Positions 9,988 through 21,939 are shown, counted from the first letter of the stretch. The stretch is 64,000 nucleotides of DNA from Acanthamoeba castellanii str. Neff (GCF_000313135.1 NW_004457674.1:108280-172279); one strand, 5' to 3'. The notes: generated by a model from the sequence alone, not told the origin. A program made the numbers and translations.

Positions 9988-12605
9988 CTAGTGCTTGTCA
10001 CAGCAGAAGGCGTGAAGATCGAACGCGCACGGCTTGCAGTGGTAGACCCAGCCCGTGCCCGGACGCATGCACTTGTTGCACCTGAACATACGCGAGCCAG
10101 AACGGCACATGACAGGTGAGCTGATGATAGAACCGTGGAGCAACACAAGTGAGGAGGGCGGGGCTCGAACCTGTAGATGCCGTTGTAGACGGCCTTCTTG
10201 AGCTTGAGCGGGTGCTCGTGGGTCGAGTCCTGCGCCATCTTGGGCCAGTGCTCGGGTCCGGTCTTGCCTTCGGTCTCGGCAGCGCCGGCCGACTCCACCT
10301 CCTTGATGTCCCACCTGGCCTCCTCCGGGTTGAAGCTGATCATGAACCTCTTGTCGCTGCTCTCCTTCTCCAACTGCGTAGTGTCATGGAGTTCGTTTAG
10401 CTCATCACCAGCTCACGCGATCGGTACCACAAGAAGATGAGAGGCGCAGGTGTGGGTGTGTACGGCGTATGTGAAGCGGAACGAAGGTTCCCTGTAGTGG
10501 CCCATGAACTGGAGCTCGATCTTGACTTCTGAGGCATCTTCGTCGCCGGTGCGCTCGAAGACGTAGGAGGTCTCCATGCGGCCCAGGACGGACTGGGTCT
10601 GCTTCTTGTGGACCTTGCCCGCCGGCAGGAACTGGGCCTTGACGGTAGTGAAGAGCGAGATGGGTGTCCCGTCCACATCCAAGGCCTCAACTGCTCATAT
10701 AGATGGGAACCATTTAATGAGCGAATACGAGAAAAACCAAGTGGGAGGACGCAAATGATGTACCCGTGAGGGACTGCTTGGTGTGCTGGACTCGGACGAA
10801 TCGGTTGAGGATGAACGAGGGCACTTCGATACCCAGCTCCTCCATCACTCCCTTCATGACCTCGTCGGTTCGGCCATGGATGCGCAGCGTGCTGCGAGCG
10901 AAAACTTAAGCGTAAGCCAGTGGTACGGACCCAGGAAAAGAAGGTCTCGTTGTACCTGAGGCTGTCGAGAGGAGTCCTCTGCAGGTTAACAATGACTAGG
11001 TTGCCTCCGCGCTTGGCCACCCGCTTGGGGAGATCGTTGGCCGGCGACACGGTAAGTGACGATCCGAGGCACACGATCAGGTCGGCCTTGTCGCACTCAT
11101 CGTACGCGCGCTCCAGATCCTGCACATATCACGTACATGCCTTACACATCAGTCCCCACACCCACTACCGCCCTAGAGAAGAAGATGAGAGGCCCACCTT
11201 CTTGGGGAGATTCTCGCCAAAGTTGATGATGGTGTCGAGCAGCGGGCCGCCACAACCCGGTGCAGTGCAGCGCCTGCCGGTCTCGTGCGACCCGGCGGCG
11301 GAGTTGTGGCACGTGTCAAAGTCCCTCATGTACTCCTTGCCGCACCAGCAGCACACCTGGTCCCACAATCAATGGTCACACTATGATGTCAACAAAATGT
11401 TGTCACCATGGCATATGCGTGCTGGGAAAACCTCGAGGTTGGAGTTGCCGTGCAGCTCGCACAGGCGCTGCGGGTGGATGCCGCTCTTGCGGTGAATGCC
11501 GTCGACGTTCTGCGACACGAGATAGTGCATGCGATCCACGTCGTGCAGCTTCACCATGGCCATGTGGGTGACGGTCGGCAGCGCGCTGAGCATCGGCACG
11601 GCCTTGGTCTTGCGCTGCCCACCCGTGGCCTTGAGCGTCCACACGCCCTCGGGTCCGCGGTAGTCAGGAATGCCGGCCGAGGTCGACACGCCGGCGCCCG
11701 TGAAGAACACGCAGTGCTTGGAGTCGCGGATCATGCCGGCCAGCGCCTTGATCTTGGCCGCCAGCTCCTCGGGCTTCTCTTCGATCTCCTCCATCTGGGT
11801 GTGGGTCTTGTGCGCCGTGTAGCGCCCGCCCGTCCCGGCATCACCGAACTTGCTCTCCTTGAGCCTGAAGCCGTGACGTCAGCAAGGCTTGGGCCAAGCG
11901 CCGAGTAGAGACTCAACGTCGAGTATTTTGTTGAACATGTAGCGGGGCGGGGCGCCAACGTACAGGGCGAGGAGGGGTCGGAAGATGTCGTGGGCGATGT
12001 AGGAGTCGCATTCGTAGCACCAGAAGGAGAAGTCCGAGTAGCTCACGGTGATGGCGTGGCCCGACTGGGTGTTGTGCTCCTTCATGTGTCCCGCCACGTA
12101 GCGCGAGCAGAACTTCTTGCCGCCTGTGGTGTACACCAACGTTGGTGTTAGCCACTACCTTTGTGGGGGAGTGCACTCTCTACACGACGACTGCATCGAG
12201 GCCAGTAGATGAACGTACACTGGAGGCATGCCCAGTTCTCCTTGGGGTCGTGGCAGGTCTCGCACGGCCCCAGGGCAGCAACTGCCTTGAGCGCCTCCTT
12301 GGACGCGTTGCATCTGACGTGCTGCGCGATATGCGGGCAGTCGAGCTTGGGCGTCACGTAGAACCCTGCACCACCGGGCCACGGAGAAGAGTGAAGGTCA
12401 GGCAAGAACCATTGAAGGTGTGAGAAGGCAGTGATGAAGGTCTTGCGGCGCTCCCAGAGAGAACCTCACCGGCAAGATCCTCACCCTCTCCGGGGTGAGG
12501 GTCTGCCGAGAGGAGCGCCGCAAGACCTTCACCACCGAGGCGTAAGGGTCGTGTTGGTGAGGGTCCGGTACCGGTCTTTTCCTCGTCAAACGATGTGGTC
12601 TCCAT
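9988..12605 (-). CDS. Sirtuin (Sir2 deacylase) with N-terminal ZnF-UBP and C-terminal C1-like zinc finger
   Basis: NAD-dependent protein deacylase. Exon 1 (12605-12572) encodes METTSFDEEKTG and joins in phase to an exon starting at 12366 (FYVTPKLDCPHI). Residues about 15-110 form a ubiquitin-binding ZnF-UBP: CETCHDPKENWACLQC, CSRYVAGHMKEH and FWCYECDSYI. The Sir2 core follows: TGAGVSTSAGIPDYRGP (NAD loop, about 11690), SQNVDGIH, catalytic His in CELHGN, zinc ligands in CCWCGKEY and RRCTAPGCGG, INFGENLP, and LGSSLTVSP. The motif set resembles SIRT6/7-type (class IV) enzymes. A beta-rich region follows. The C-terminus (10100-9988) reads FRCNKCMRPG, WVYHCKPCAFDLHAFC, a C1/DC1-like finger. ZnF-UBP plus Sir2 is known in Dictyostelium sirtuins; the terminal finger is unusual. 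Location and substrates cannot be read from sequence. Confidence 0.88.
12436..12530. repeat. Inverted repeat (fold-back) inside sirtuin intron 1
   Basis: A perfect 19-bp inverted repeat: left arm 12436-12454, right arm 12512-12530. The intervening 57 nt contain a second nested palindrome (CCTCACC ... GGTGAGG, about 12479-12500). The whole unit can fold into a long interrupted hairpin. It lies wholly within the first intron of the sirtuin gene. A GGTGAGGGTC word recurs at about 12494 and 12556. Confidence 0.8.
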
Positions 12606-12785
12606 GTATGTAGTGGTAGAAGTACGAGTGAGGGTCTTGTCTCAAGTGCAGCAGAGCTCAGAGTGTTGGTTTTGTTGTTCTGTGTCAAAGGGTTTTGTGT
12701 TTTTTTGTACAACTTTCAGTAAATTCGTTTCCCCCAAGCCGTACTCGCTGGCGTGGCACGCTCTAAATCAGTTGCTGATCTTCTG
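12606..12785. promoter_or_regulatory. Divergent promoter region, sirtuin / class V aminotransferase
   Basis: Only 180 bp separate the two divergent start codons (12605 minus, 12786 plus), so both 5' UTRs and core promoters must fit here. T-rich segments occur near 12660-12720. No clear TATA box is visible. Confidence 0.5.
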
Positions 12786-15255
12786 ATGGAGAGCAAGGCT
12801 GACGTTGTTGCCCTCGCGGCGCCAGTCGCCGAGAAGCCCAAAGGTGGGTTGGTGGTGTCACAGCCCTTGACTGGTTTGGGTTTGGATTAAAATCAATTTA
12901 TTTTAAATCAATAAATAAATTGATTTTAATCCAACGAATGTGTGTTGCAGGTCAGGGTTCGGCGAACTACAGCCGCGCAGTGGCGCTGCTGCACCAGCAC
13001 GACGCCGACTACACCGCGCCAGAGCTGCCCTTCCCGCTGTTCTCGCCCGCCCTCGAGGCCGAGTGGGCCAAGAACGGCCCTCCCGCGTTCGGTACGACTT
13101 CGCACGCCCGTCTATGTGTGGCGTTCATTCACTCAGTGCACGAAAACGCACGACACGCGACACCACGACCGCACACGGCAGGCGCCGAGATGAGGAAGTG
13201 GTTCCACTTCAAGGAGGGCGTGCACTTCCTCAACCACGGCTCCTACGGGGCCATGCCGCGTCCGGTCAAGCAGATCCACGCCCAGTGGCTTGATCACGTG
13301 GTTCGTCTGAGCTGCCTGACAGCTCCGCCCACTTGTGCTGATGATGGTCGTGTGCGTGTGCGTGTGCGTGTGCGTGTGCGTGTGCGTGTGCGTGTGCGTG
13401 TGCGTCGTGCAGGAGGAGCAGCCGTGCCGCTGGTTCAACTGCGAACTGTTTCCGCTCATCAGCCACGCCGTGCGCGGTCTGGCCAAGTTCATTGGTAAAG
13501 AAACCCATTCTCTTTTCTTCTTCGTTCTTCGTTCTTCTTCTTCTTATGAACCGCGCGTCTCATACGACACGACACGCACCACCTCACTCGACACGACACA
13601 CATGAAGGGGCGAAACCGCACGAGGTGGTGTTCGCTCGGAATGCTACGACTGCCATCAACGCCATCCTCCGGTCGTTCCCCTTCCAGTTGGGCGACGCGC
13701 TGCTCTGCATGAACTTCACCTACGGCGCCATCAAGAAGACCCTCCAGTATGTGCTGCCCCGGCAGAAGGTGGATATCATCGAAGTCCAAATCGACAGCCA
13801 TCCCACCGGCCGACAGGTAACACACACACGCACACGCACACACGCGCACGCACGCACACACGCGCACACGCCACACCGCACGCGACTCAAGGTTGTGTGC
13901 GTGTGCGTGTGCGTGCCTGTGGCAGGTGATCGACAAGATCAAGGAGGCGCTGGAGAACGACAAGGAGAAGAAGATCCGGGTGGTGCTGCTCGACCACATC
14001 ATCTCCCCGCTGGGCATGGTCCTCCCCATGGTAACCCCCGCGCTTCGCTTCGGCTCTGCATTCGTCCGCCTCGCATGCCGCTCACTCGTGTGTCGTGTGT
14101 CGTGTGTCGTGTGTCGTGTGTCGTGTGTCGTGTGTGCCGTGGCGCAGAAAGAGTTGGTGGAGCTCATACACGCGCACGGCGCGAGGGCGTTGGTCGATGG
14201 CGCGCACGTGGTGGGCCAGGTTCCGCTCAACCTCCACGAACTCAATGCCGACTACTTCGTCTCCAACTGTCACAAGTGGCTCTACGCGCCCCGTGGCTGC
14301 GCGTTCGCCTGGTGCGCTTCCTACGACACGACACGACACGACACGACACGACACACGCACCACCGCACACGCTTGGGCTGGTTTTGCTGACCCGAGCGTG
14401 TCGTTAAGGGTGAAGGAGGAGCTCCACAAGGAGGTGCGACCGGCGGTCATCTCTCACGGCTACGACCAGGGCTTCCACTCAGAGTTCATCTGGCAAGGTA
14501 ATAACGAACAATAATAATAAAACAATAATAACAAATAATAACAAAACAATAAAAGAAGAATAATAACAATATACAATTACAACACTGACATAAGATGTAA
14601 AAATCGGACCTGCAGCGACGGACGACTACACGCCGTTCCTGTCGGTGGTGAGCGCGATCAAGTTCGTCGAGCTCTGTGGTGCGGAGAAGATCATGGCCTA
14701 CAGCAACGAACTGGTGACCGACGCAGGTAACCCTTTCTCTCCCTTCTCCGCTGTGCTCACGACACAACGCTCACAACACGCGACACACGCGACACGCAGC
14801 CAACGAGTTGGCCAAGGCGTGGGATACGGAGGTGGTGGTGCCGCCAGCCGACTTTGCGGCCATGGTGCGTTTGCTGATGGCTGCCATGTGCAGATGCACG
14901 GCAATCGGCGTCTCATGACGCTCTCTGTCGTGTCGTGTCGTGTCGTGTCGCGAGCAGGCGCTGATCCGCATGCCGAAGCCCGCGCACCACGACGAGGACG
15001 GCCAAGGCGCCGACGCCATCTGCCAACTGCTCTGGGACGACTTCAAGATCGAGGTACCCAACTCACGTGTGTGTCATGTGTGTCGTGTGTGTGTCGTGTC
15101 GCACTCACTGCTCGGACCTCGTTCAGGCGATGATCTTCCCCCTGCCGGAGCTGGGCCTGGTGGTGCGCATCTCGGGCCAGATCTACCTCGAGAAGCAGGA
15201 CTACGCCCACTTCGCCGACGCCGTGCTGACCCTCATCCGTGAGGGTCGCTACTAG
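12786..15255 (+). CDS. PLP-dependent class V aminotransferase, isopenicillin-N-epimerase/desulfurase-like
   Basis: Pyridoxal-phosphate enzyme of the NifS-like fold. Exon 1 (12786-12841) gives MESKADVV... and joins in phase to an exon at about 12951. Core motifs: FHFKEGVHFLNHGSYGAMP (N-terminal substrate loop), VVFARNATTAINAILRSF (cofactor phosphate region), LLDHIISPLGMVLP, ARALVDGAHVVGQVPLN (Asp contacting the PLP ring nitrogen), and SNCHKWLYAPRGCAF with the Schiff-base lysine in HKW. The C-terminal domain ends GLVVRISGQIY ... LIREGRY. About eleven exons. The family includes isopenicillin N epimerase-like proteins, plant L-cysteine desulfhydrases and EgtE-type C-S lyases, so the substrate is open. 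No strong targeting peptide is visible. It converges on the methyltransferase gene with 85 bp between stop codons. Confidence 0.85.
13349..13404. repeat. GTGTGC hexanucleotide repeat in aminotransferase intron
   Basis: Near-perfect tandem (gtgtgc) units run to just before the acceptor AG. Other introns of this gene carry CA/CG repeats (13820-13870), TGTCG repeats (14090-14140, 14930-14955) and ACGAC repeats (14320-14355). Confidence 0.85.
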
Positions 15256-15340
15256 AGCGGCAACGCTGCGCTGGAGCGAAGCAAAGCGAAGTGACAGTGG
15301 GCGTGGTTGGTTGGCTGGCTGGCTGGCTGGCAATGAGACG

Positions 15341-16279
15341 TCATGACGACTTGAGCCACACTCGATACATACGCATGTCGCTGTTGCGTTGGCCTGGGGG
15401 CAGCACGGCGTCGGCGTCAACCAGCTCGAAGGCAAAGTCGGCCGCCAGCAGCCGGAAGAACTCGTCGTCCCACCGCGCTCCGGCTGCAGCTTCGGGAAAC
15501 GCGCAACACACACAACACACACGACACACACGACACATGACACACACGTCAACGAAGAGGTGCGGCCACGGCAAAGCCAGGGGTGCGGTACCCTGGTGCT
15601 GCTCGGGCTCGGTGCTCGTTCGATTCTGCGCTGTGCGGCCGTCGTCGTTGCAGAGGTAGCACACGATGCGACGATGGCCGCTGGAGGCGTTGATGGAGTT
15701 GATGTGGCAGATCTGCTTGAGGGTCTCGATGAACGGGCGGTAGAGGGAGGCGAAGTAGATGCAGTCGGCGGCGAGCACCACCTCGACGCCGGCCGCTGCC
15801 CTGTGGCCGGCGCCGCCCTGGGTCCAGTAGCTGGCATCTTCCCATCTCATCCAATCCAGCTCCATCGCCGCTACTCGGCCAATCTCATCTTCCTCGAGAT
15901 TGGCGCGAATGTTGTCCTCAATTTGTGGTAGGAGGTCTGCTTTATCGGTCAATCGCACCTCGACTCGCCGATCAGGGGCGGGAGATGGTGCTAAGGCCAT
16001 GCCAATCCCGAGAAGGCCTGTGCCGGCGCCCAATTCGAGTAGCGTTGGTCGGTGCCACGAGAGATCACGGCAAGCCGTGGATGACTCGATGGAGTGGGCG
16101 AAGTAGCGCAGCATGTGGACGCTGGCACCCCACACGCGGCCGCCGAGATGCATGCGCGATTCCTGCGCTATCGAGATGGTACGGCGTCCGAACGCCTCCA
16201 CCTCGAAGTTGGGCGTGCGATGTGTCTTCTTGCTGAAGAAATCACCCAGCATTCCTCCTTCATCTTCGTCCTCGCTCAT
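15341..16279 (-). CDS. Lysine methyltransferase-like protein (METTL21/FAM86, Methyltransf_16 family)
   Basis: Seven-beta-strand SAM-dependent methyltransferase of the family that modifies lysines in elongation factors and chaperones. The ATG at 16279 gives MSEDEDEGG. GGRVWGASVHMLRYF is the family N-terminal motif, LLELGAGTGLLGIGMAL is the SAM-binding glycine loop (about 16060-16020), VRLTDKADLLPQIEDNI is motif II, and ELDWMRWED and VVLAADCIYFASLYRPFI correspond to the DxxY-type active-site region. One intron (about 15590-15500) with CA-type repeats precedes the last exon, which ends MRMYRVWLKSS. The reading frame stays open upstream to a possible acceptor near 16306, so an extra 5' exon, probably untranslated, is likely. 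The target protein is unknown. Confidence 0.8.
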   Translation of the reverse strand: MSEDEDEGGMLGDFFSKKTHRTPNFEVEAFGRRTISIAQESRMHLGGRVWGASVHMLRYFAHSIESSTACRDLSWHRPTLLELGAGTGLLGIGMALAPSPAPDRRVEVRLTDKADLLPQIEDNIRANLEEDEIGRVAAMELDWMRWEDASYWTQGGAGHRAAAGVEVVLAADCIYFASLYRPFIETLKQICHINSINASSGHRRIVCYLCNDDGRTAQNRTSTEPEQHQGTAPLALPWPHLFVDVCVMCRVCRVCCVCCAFPEAAAGARWDDEFFRLLAADFAFELVDADAVLPPGQRNSDMRMYRVWLKSS

Positions 16280-16395
16280 CCTCTTGTCAAATTTTAAATC
16301 ACTGAAAACACCCACACTACATAGAACATAGAACACAGACCTCGTCTTCTACACACAAGCGAGTGGAGAAGGATGACCGGTCAAGAGGGTCATCT

Positions 16396-18376
16396 TTAGA
16401 GGCGCTGGAAGTCGCCCATCTGGTCGGCCCTGCTGCGTTGCGCCACGGCCGGGTGCGGGTTGTCGGTCTGCACGAAGCCGTTCGACGTGAAGCGGGCGAA
16501 ATAGGCCTTGACCTGATCAGAGCGCTTGTAGGCCACGAAGCCGAGCGCGGCCGCCGCCACAACGATCACGAAGATGAGGAACACCACTCCGGCTGTGATC
16601 ACACACAACCCACCAACCATCATCACAGCCAACTCATTACATCCAAGTAACCAACACACGACAACGACAGATAAATTGATGATTCGTACCAACTACGGCG
16701 CCGCTATCAGAGTCGCTCGTCGTGATCTTGGTAGAGCACAGCTCGCCCGTGTACGAGCTCGTGCACTTACACTTGTACTCAGTCGCCGCCGAGCAGGTGC
16801 CGCCGTTGCGACACGCGGGGCACCCAACTGCGCGCAACGCGTTAGTGGAGGTCAAGTGGAAATGACCGGAGCTGATGACATAAGACGAACGTACCCAGGT
16901 AGGAGATGGTATAGTGGGCGACGTTGCCGTCCTTGTCCATGTTCTGAACACCCGCGTACCATTCGCCCTGCGGAGGGGCGAGGACAACGTACTTCTCCTG
17001 CAATGGGTCCTTGTGAGCAACACACCACCACCACCACCACCACCACCACCACCACCACCACCACCACCACCACCACCACCACCACACACAAGAGAGAGAG
17101 AGATCTACGAACCTCATTATTGGTGAGGTCCGACAGTTCCGTGGTGTCGTCGCTGATCGGCAACGCCCCTCGGCGGACGCGCAGCTGCAAGTTCTCGCTG
17201 TGCGGTGCGCGCGTGCGTGTATGTGTTGAATTAGCGAGCGCGAATGCAACGAAATCAATAAAGATGCGGTGTGGCGGAGAGAAGAGCTGGTACGATGTCG
17301 GGTTGTCGGGTTGTCGGCCCAGGATCACGTGGGCCACCGCAGCGGGGTCGGTCGAGGGAATCGACAGGCGGTACCACTTCCACTCTAACAGCCTTAGGGA
17401 ATCTGTACGCGCACGCAGAACCAACAACAACCAGAAGTAACAACGTGCTCGATTGAGTGATGGGCGCCGGGCAGTAGCGAGTGTGGGAGTCCGAGCTCTG
17501 AGCTCTGACGGTGGATCCACGGTGTACCGTTTATCATCTCATCGCGCTCGAGCGCGGTGGCGTTGGCGGTGGACGCGGTGGCATTGCACTTGGTGCCAAT
17601 TGCACCCGAGAAGCACACGCACTGCTTGGAAACGGGGTCGCAGTAGCCGTTCCTGCCGCAGCTTCCGCACGCCGGATCTGTAGAGAAAGACGGCATAAGC
17701 CGACACTCACGAAAACCACACGGCACACACGGCACACATGATATGATACGCATCTGCACGCACCATTGGCGATGTAGTATGCCTGGAATCCGCTGAGCGG
17801 GCCGGCCACGCTGGGCAGCACCTCGTCCGTAGTCAAGGTGACGTATAGCGCGCCCTGCGATGACGTCACTGCTGGCGGAGCGTACGAGCCGCTGTCAAAA
17901 TAAATAAAAATAAAAATAAAAACATAACAAGACCGCTTAGTGAGAAAATGAGACTAAATAAAAGAAAAACATTTACAAAGCACTTGTTTGCCGCCCGTAC
18001 CCGAAGGAGGCCAGGGCCCGCGAGGAGGAGGAGGGGCCGTCAAATATCGAGATGGCGTCGTCGCTGGGACTGGCGAGCGCAAAGCGGGTGAAGTAGAGCG
18101 TGACATTGGCCGGCGTGGCGGGCATGATACGCCACGCGCAGCGGGAACCAACTCTACAACCAGCCAGCCGAGCGAGTGTCGTGAGTGAGTTTCCGCCCTG
18201 CGGGGTGCATGACACGGCGGAGGGCGGGAGGACCTGGTGGATTGACCCTCGGCGCGATCTTGCAGCATGCCCTTGGAACCGGTCAGGTCAGTTACTTGGT
18301 CATCCTGGCAGTAGGCTATTTCAAAGGGGCGGCACATTGTCAGTTTGGTTGTTGTTGTTTGGTTGTTGTTGTTTGG

Positions 18377-18409
<33 letters not shown>

Positions 18410-19018
18410 GGTTGTTGTTGTTTGTTGTTGTTGTTGTTGTTGTTGAGCTACGCACGGAGAGAACAGAAAGGTCCGTAGTAGCCTGGGTCGCACACGCACT
18501 TTGTGCCGTACGCCAATGTCGAACCATTGGGGTAGTTGGGCTGGCACTGGCCGTGACCAAAGCAATCTCCGACACACGTCGCTGGAGGCACGCACCACAC
18601 ACACGACACACGACACACACCCCATTTCAGCCCAATCATACCATGTTTACAGTAGTAATCGCTTTTTTCTTCGTAAGAGAGGAGCGGCGGGGCGCACGTT
18701 TGTCGCAGAATTCGCCCTCCCAACCCACGTGGCAGCTACATACTTGTTCGCCGTAATAGGCGAGCGGGAGACAATCACCGTGCCCGCGGCACTGCTCCTG
18801 ACACGCAACTGTCCACCACAACATCAATAAAAACATTTCGACCAACGGATCGAAGAGCGAGAGATCTTCTACGTACAGGACGTGTACAAGAGCTGTGTCC
18901 CGGCAAACGTCGAATTTGTAAAGGTGACTGACGCGCTACTCGAGGACACCACGACCGGCGTGGGCAGCCGTGCTGGCGAAATGGTCGGGGTATTGTTAGC
19001 AACACGTCAAGCTTGTCC

Positions 19019-19051
<33 letters not shown>

Positions 19052-21531
19052 CACGAGGGGCGTTCGTACAGTTGTTGTACAGATTGGCGGAGCGGGCGTA
19101 AGACCACACAACGTTGCCGCTGTTGTCCGCAATCTCGACAATTGCCGATTGCGCTGTGGTGCGGTTCAAGCGTTGAGGAGGTACCCCAAAGGACAATGAA
19201 CGAATTGCGAAAAGGAATCATCAAGACGTTTTTCAACGTACGCATGTAGATGAAGGAGATGACGATCGTGTCCACATCGGCGGGCGTGATGGACCACTTA
19301 CAGGATCCGGACCCGGTTCTGCAGAGACCCGACGCACGCGTGAGTGTCGAGCGTGACTGCAACGTTGCATCCAAAAGAAAAAACAAAACCAAAAAAAAAA
19401 ACGTACACTGGTCCCTCATAGCGGCCACGGCGGGTTATGCTGGTGAAGTCACACACTACGCAGGCCAAGCAGGGCATCAAGGTGGTCAGTCCCTTCACTC
19501 CAACACGCGCTCGGGCGTAAGACAGATACAGGGGCGGTTGAGGGATACGTTACGTACCCGGGGTACAGTTTCCAGGGATGCAAAGGGAGCAATCGGGTCC
19601 CCGGTTTGCCATGCACGAGCACCCTGAAGTCGTGCAACTGCCCCAGCCATTGGCAGAATAGCAAGCATCCGGACAGCCCACTGCACATCCGCAGAAAACA
19701 CACGACACACGGCGCACGGCACCAGAGTGTACTTGAATATGTGTGCGTGGGTACGTGTGTCGTGCGGAAAGGGGAACCGTACTCCGCTCGCAGGACGAAC
19801 CCAAGTAGCCGTAGTTGCACAGGCACTTGCCACTCACGCACGTTCCATTTCCACAGCCACCCGCGCACACTCCTGGCAAGTCACGAGTGCAAGAGGAAGG
19901 AAGAAGAGATGTCAGCCAGGAATGGCCAGAAGAAGCTGGCACGAGATATGTGCGTCGTTTTCATACGGGTGGTGTAGGAGGCGGAGAATCCCGATTGAAC
20001 GATTCCCAGATCGGAGGAGAAGGTGACCACGCCCGAGCCCGAGCCCAAGTGTACAGGTTGCGGCATGTCAGTGCCCGTGTAGACCTCTGTTCGTGACGCG
20101 CCGCACGCCACACGCCACACACGCAGACACATATGCCAATATGGCCAGACCCGCAGTGTGAACGAACTGACTAGACCAGGAGTGAGCGGAAACGTCCACG
20201 CGTACCGGCACTGCCCTCGGCGTCTTGGACGGTCACAAAGTCGTAATCCTTCTCTGTCACTTGCTTGTGGAAGTAGAGGTCGAGCGAGTAGGCGTTCCCA
20301 GCACCAACCGTGCCTGTGATGTGGTGTGCGATAAGGATTGTAAATAAATAAATAAATAAACCAAAAATAGAAATAAGAAAAGAAGGGGACTATACTCGCA
20401 GGATTGATGGACCAGCGGCAGTCTTGGTTGTTGCGGTATTGGGTGCCGGTGGTGCGCTCCGAGAAGGTGCCGTTGAGTGCGGTCAGCGTACGCGAACCCG
20501 AGCAGAACTCTGCGCAGCGCAAGAAGGTAAGAATTTTACTTCACCGCGGGGGGGGGGCAGACGCGTACTGGGGGCGGGCTGGTTGGGCAGTGGCAGGGCG
20601 CAGGTGCTCCCATTCCAACCTTCATTGCAGGCGCAATAGAATCTCGATCCATTGGCAGTGCACACGCCGTTCCCGTTGCACCTGTCCAAGCGGTTGCAGT
20701 CGACTGAAGGGGGGAAATGATGAAAACAGAAGATGAGCAAAGAAGGGGTTCTCTTTTTTTTGAGGGGTGGGCTGTGCCTCCTTGGTAGGTGAGGCGGAAG
20801 CCAGAGCGGGTGATGTCGATGTCGGAGGAGAAGAGGACGGTGGCTGAGGACCCATCGAGGACGATGGTTTGGTTCAAGTTGGCGGGCGAGTCCTCGCCCG
20901 TCAACCTGAATTGTGGGTGGGAGTGCTCTCACTCTCGTGTCCACATCACTACTAGCAAACTAGGAATGGGGTGCATAGTACCACTGGACGATGTTGTCGG
21001 TTCCAATGCCTCTGTAGATGTCCACGAAGTCATACCAGAACTCGAGGTCCTGCATGGCAGTTAGGGCGGGAAACAGGACGAGAATGGCACTCTGGCCAGA
21101 GCTGAGGCGCACCAGTTTGGTGATTGTCAGAATGACCTGGTCAGCCGCGCGCCCGCTGGCCAGCTGTGGCGTGATGTACCACTTGCACTCCGTGTTGATG
21201 GTATAGGAGCCCAACCCGTCATGGTCGGCGATGGTGCCGGACGCAGCAGTCAGGGTAGTGACGCCCTTACAGAAATCTGCATATTGATTGGAATAACAAA
21301 ATAAACAAACAAGCATGGGAGGTGAATCAGAGGAAATGAAGCGTGGGGAGGTGGCCACCTGCCATCAAAGTGAGGCACACCGGCAAGGAAGTGATGTGCA
21401 GAGGATTATGAGGGACACGTACTGCGGGGAAGGCCGGTGGTGGGGTCTTCTGTCTGCGACAGCGCTGGTGAAGCAAGGGCTAGCAACATAATGAGGGCGC
21501 AGAGGAAGCCTCTACCGCCCTGCTTCTTCAT
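16396..21531 (-). CDS. Single-pass membrane protein with alternating CUB-like and EGF-like domains
   Basis: The ATG at 21531 starts a clear signal peptide (MKKQGG then a LCALIMLLALASPALS core). The ectoplasmic part alternates CUB-like modules with EGF-like modules. CUB-like cues include FCKGVTTLTAASGTI, FCSGSRTLTALNGTF, and CUB ends of the type LFSSDIDITRSGFRLTY and TFSSDLGIVQSGFSASY. EGF-like cues include CNGNGVCTANGSRFYCAC, CGNGTCVSGKCLCNYGYLG, CGRNGYCDPVSKQCVC, CFGHGQCQPNYP, CRGHGDCLPLAYYG and CRNGGTCSAATEYKCKC. Near the C-terminus a hydrophobic helix (AGVVFLIFVIVVAAAALGFV, about 16590-16530) is followed by a basic stop-transfer and a short cytoplasmic tail ending at 16398. Probably a surface adhesion or ligand-binding receptor (inference). 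More than fifteen exons; internal borders are approximate. Confidence 0.82.
17023..17086. repeat. ACC trinucleotide repeat in CUB/EGF gene intron
   Basis: About 21 uninterrupted ACC units, then ACACAC and a GA run. It lies between exons; on the coding strand it is a GGT tract. Confidence 0.9.
18351..18443. repeat. GTT-rich repeat in CUB/EGF gene intron
   Basis: Runs of (GTT) broken by TTTGG, about 93 bp; on the coding strand this is an AAC/CAA tract. Confidence 0.85.
19020..19052. repeat. GA dinucleotide repeat in CUB/EGF gene intron
   Basis: Tandem GA units, about 15 copies, between two exons. Confidence 0.8.
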
Positions 21532-21939
21532 CTTTTCAACTAAGATGACAGTGCGAAAAAAACTCTGCTACCAAAAGGGCTTGATCGGTACCTAAAAAAG
21601 CAAGAGAGTAGAAACGTTTTTAAATACAATGACCCTCAGGCACGCACACGCTCGACCTGACACGCGTCGTACCATCCTCAACACTAGCACAAGGACCGAA
21701 GCTTCGCCCTAAAATGGTATCAACTCTAAGGAGGTGTGGTGGCCAGCAGTGCACCGAGTGGAACCTGGCCAGTGACACTCCCTCATCGAAAGCTACAACG
21801 TCGCCGCCGCAATTTTTTTTGATATTTTAATTGATTTATGGGTACAATTAGCATCGGCTTCACGTGGACCGTGGGCGATGCACAGATGGTGAAGAGCACT
21901 TCTTCTCGTGGTCTGGCGATAAAAAGTTGATGGCTCGGC
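21532..21939. other. Spacer upstream of CUB/EGF gene, no gene seen
   Basis: No open frame with a recognisable product. Should contain the CUB/EGF gene promoter and the 3' UTR of the expansin-like gene. An AT-rich patch lies at 21818-21850. Confidence 0.5.

Noticed and set aside
12455..12495. Stretch resembling the ubiquitin codons for LTGKTITL (CTCACCGGCAAGATCCTCACCCTC)
   Set aside because: Similarity covers only about 27 nt, there is no frame continuation to the rest of ubiquitin, and the sequence is better explained as part of the inverted repeat.
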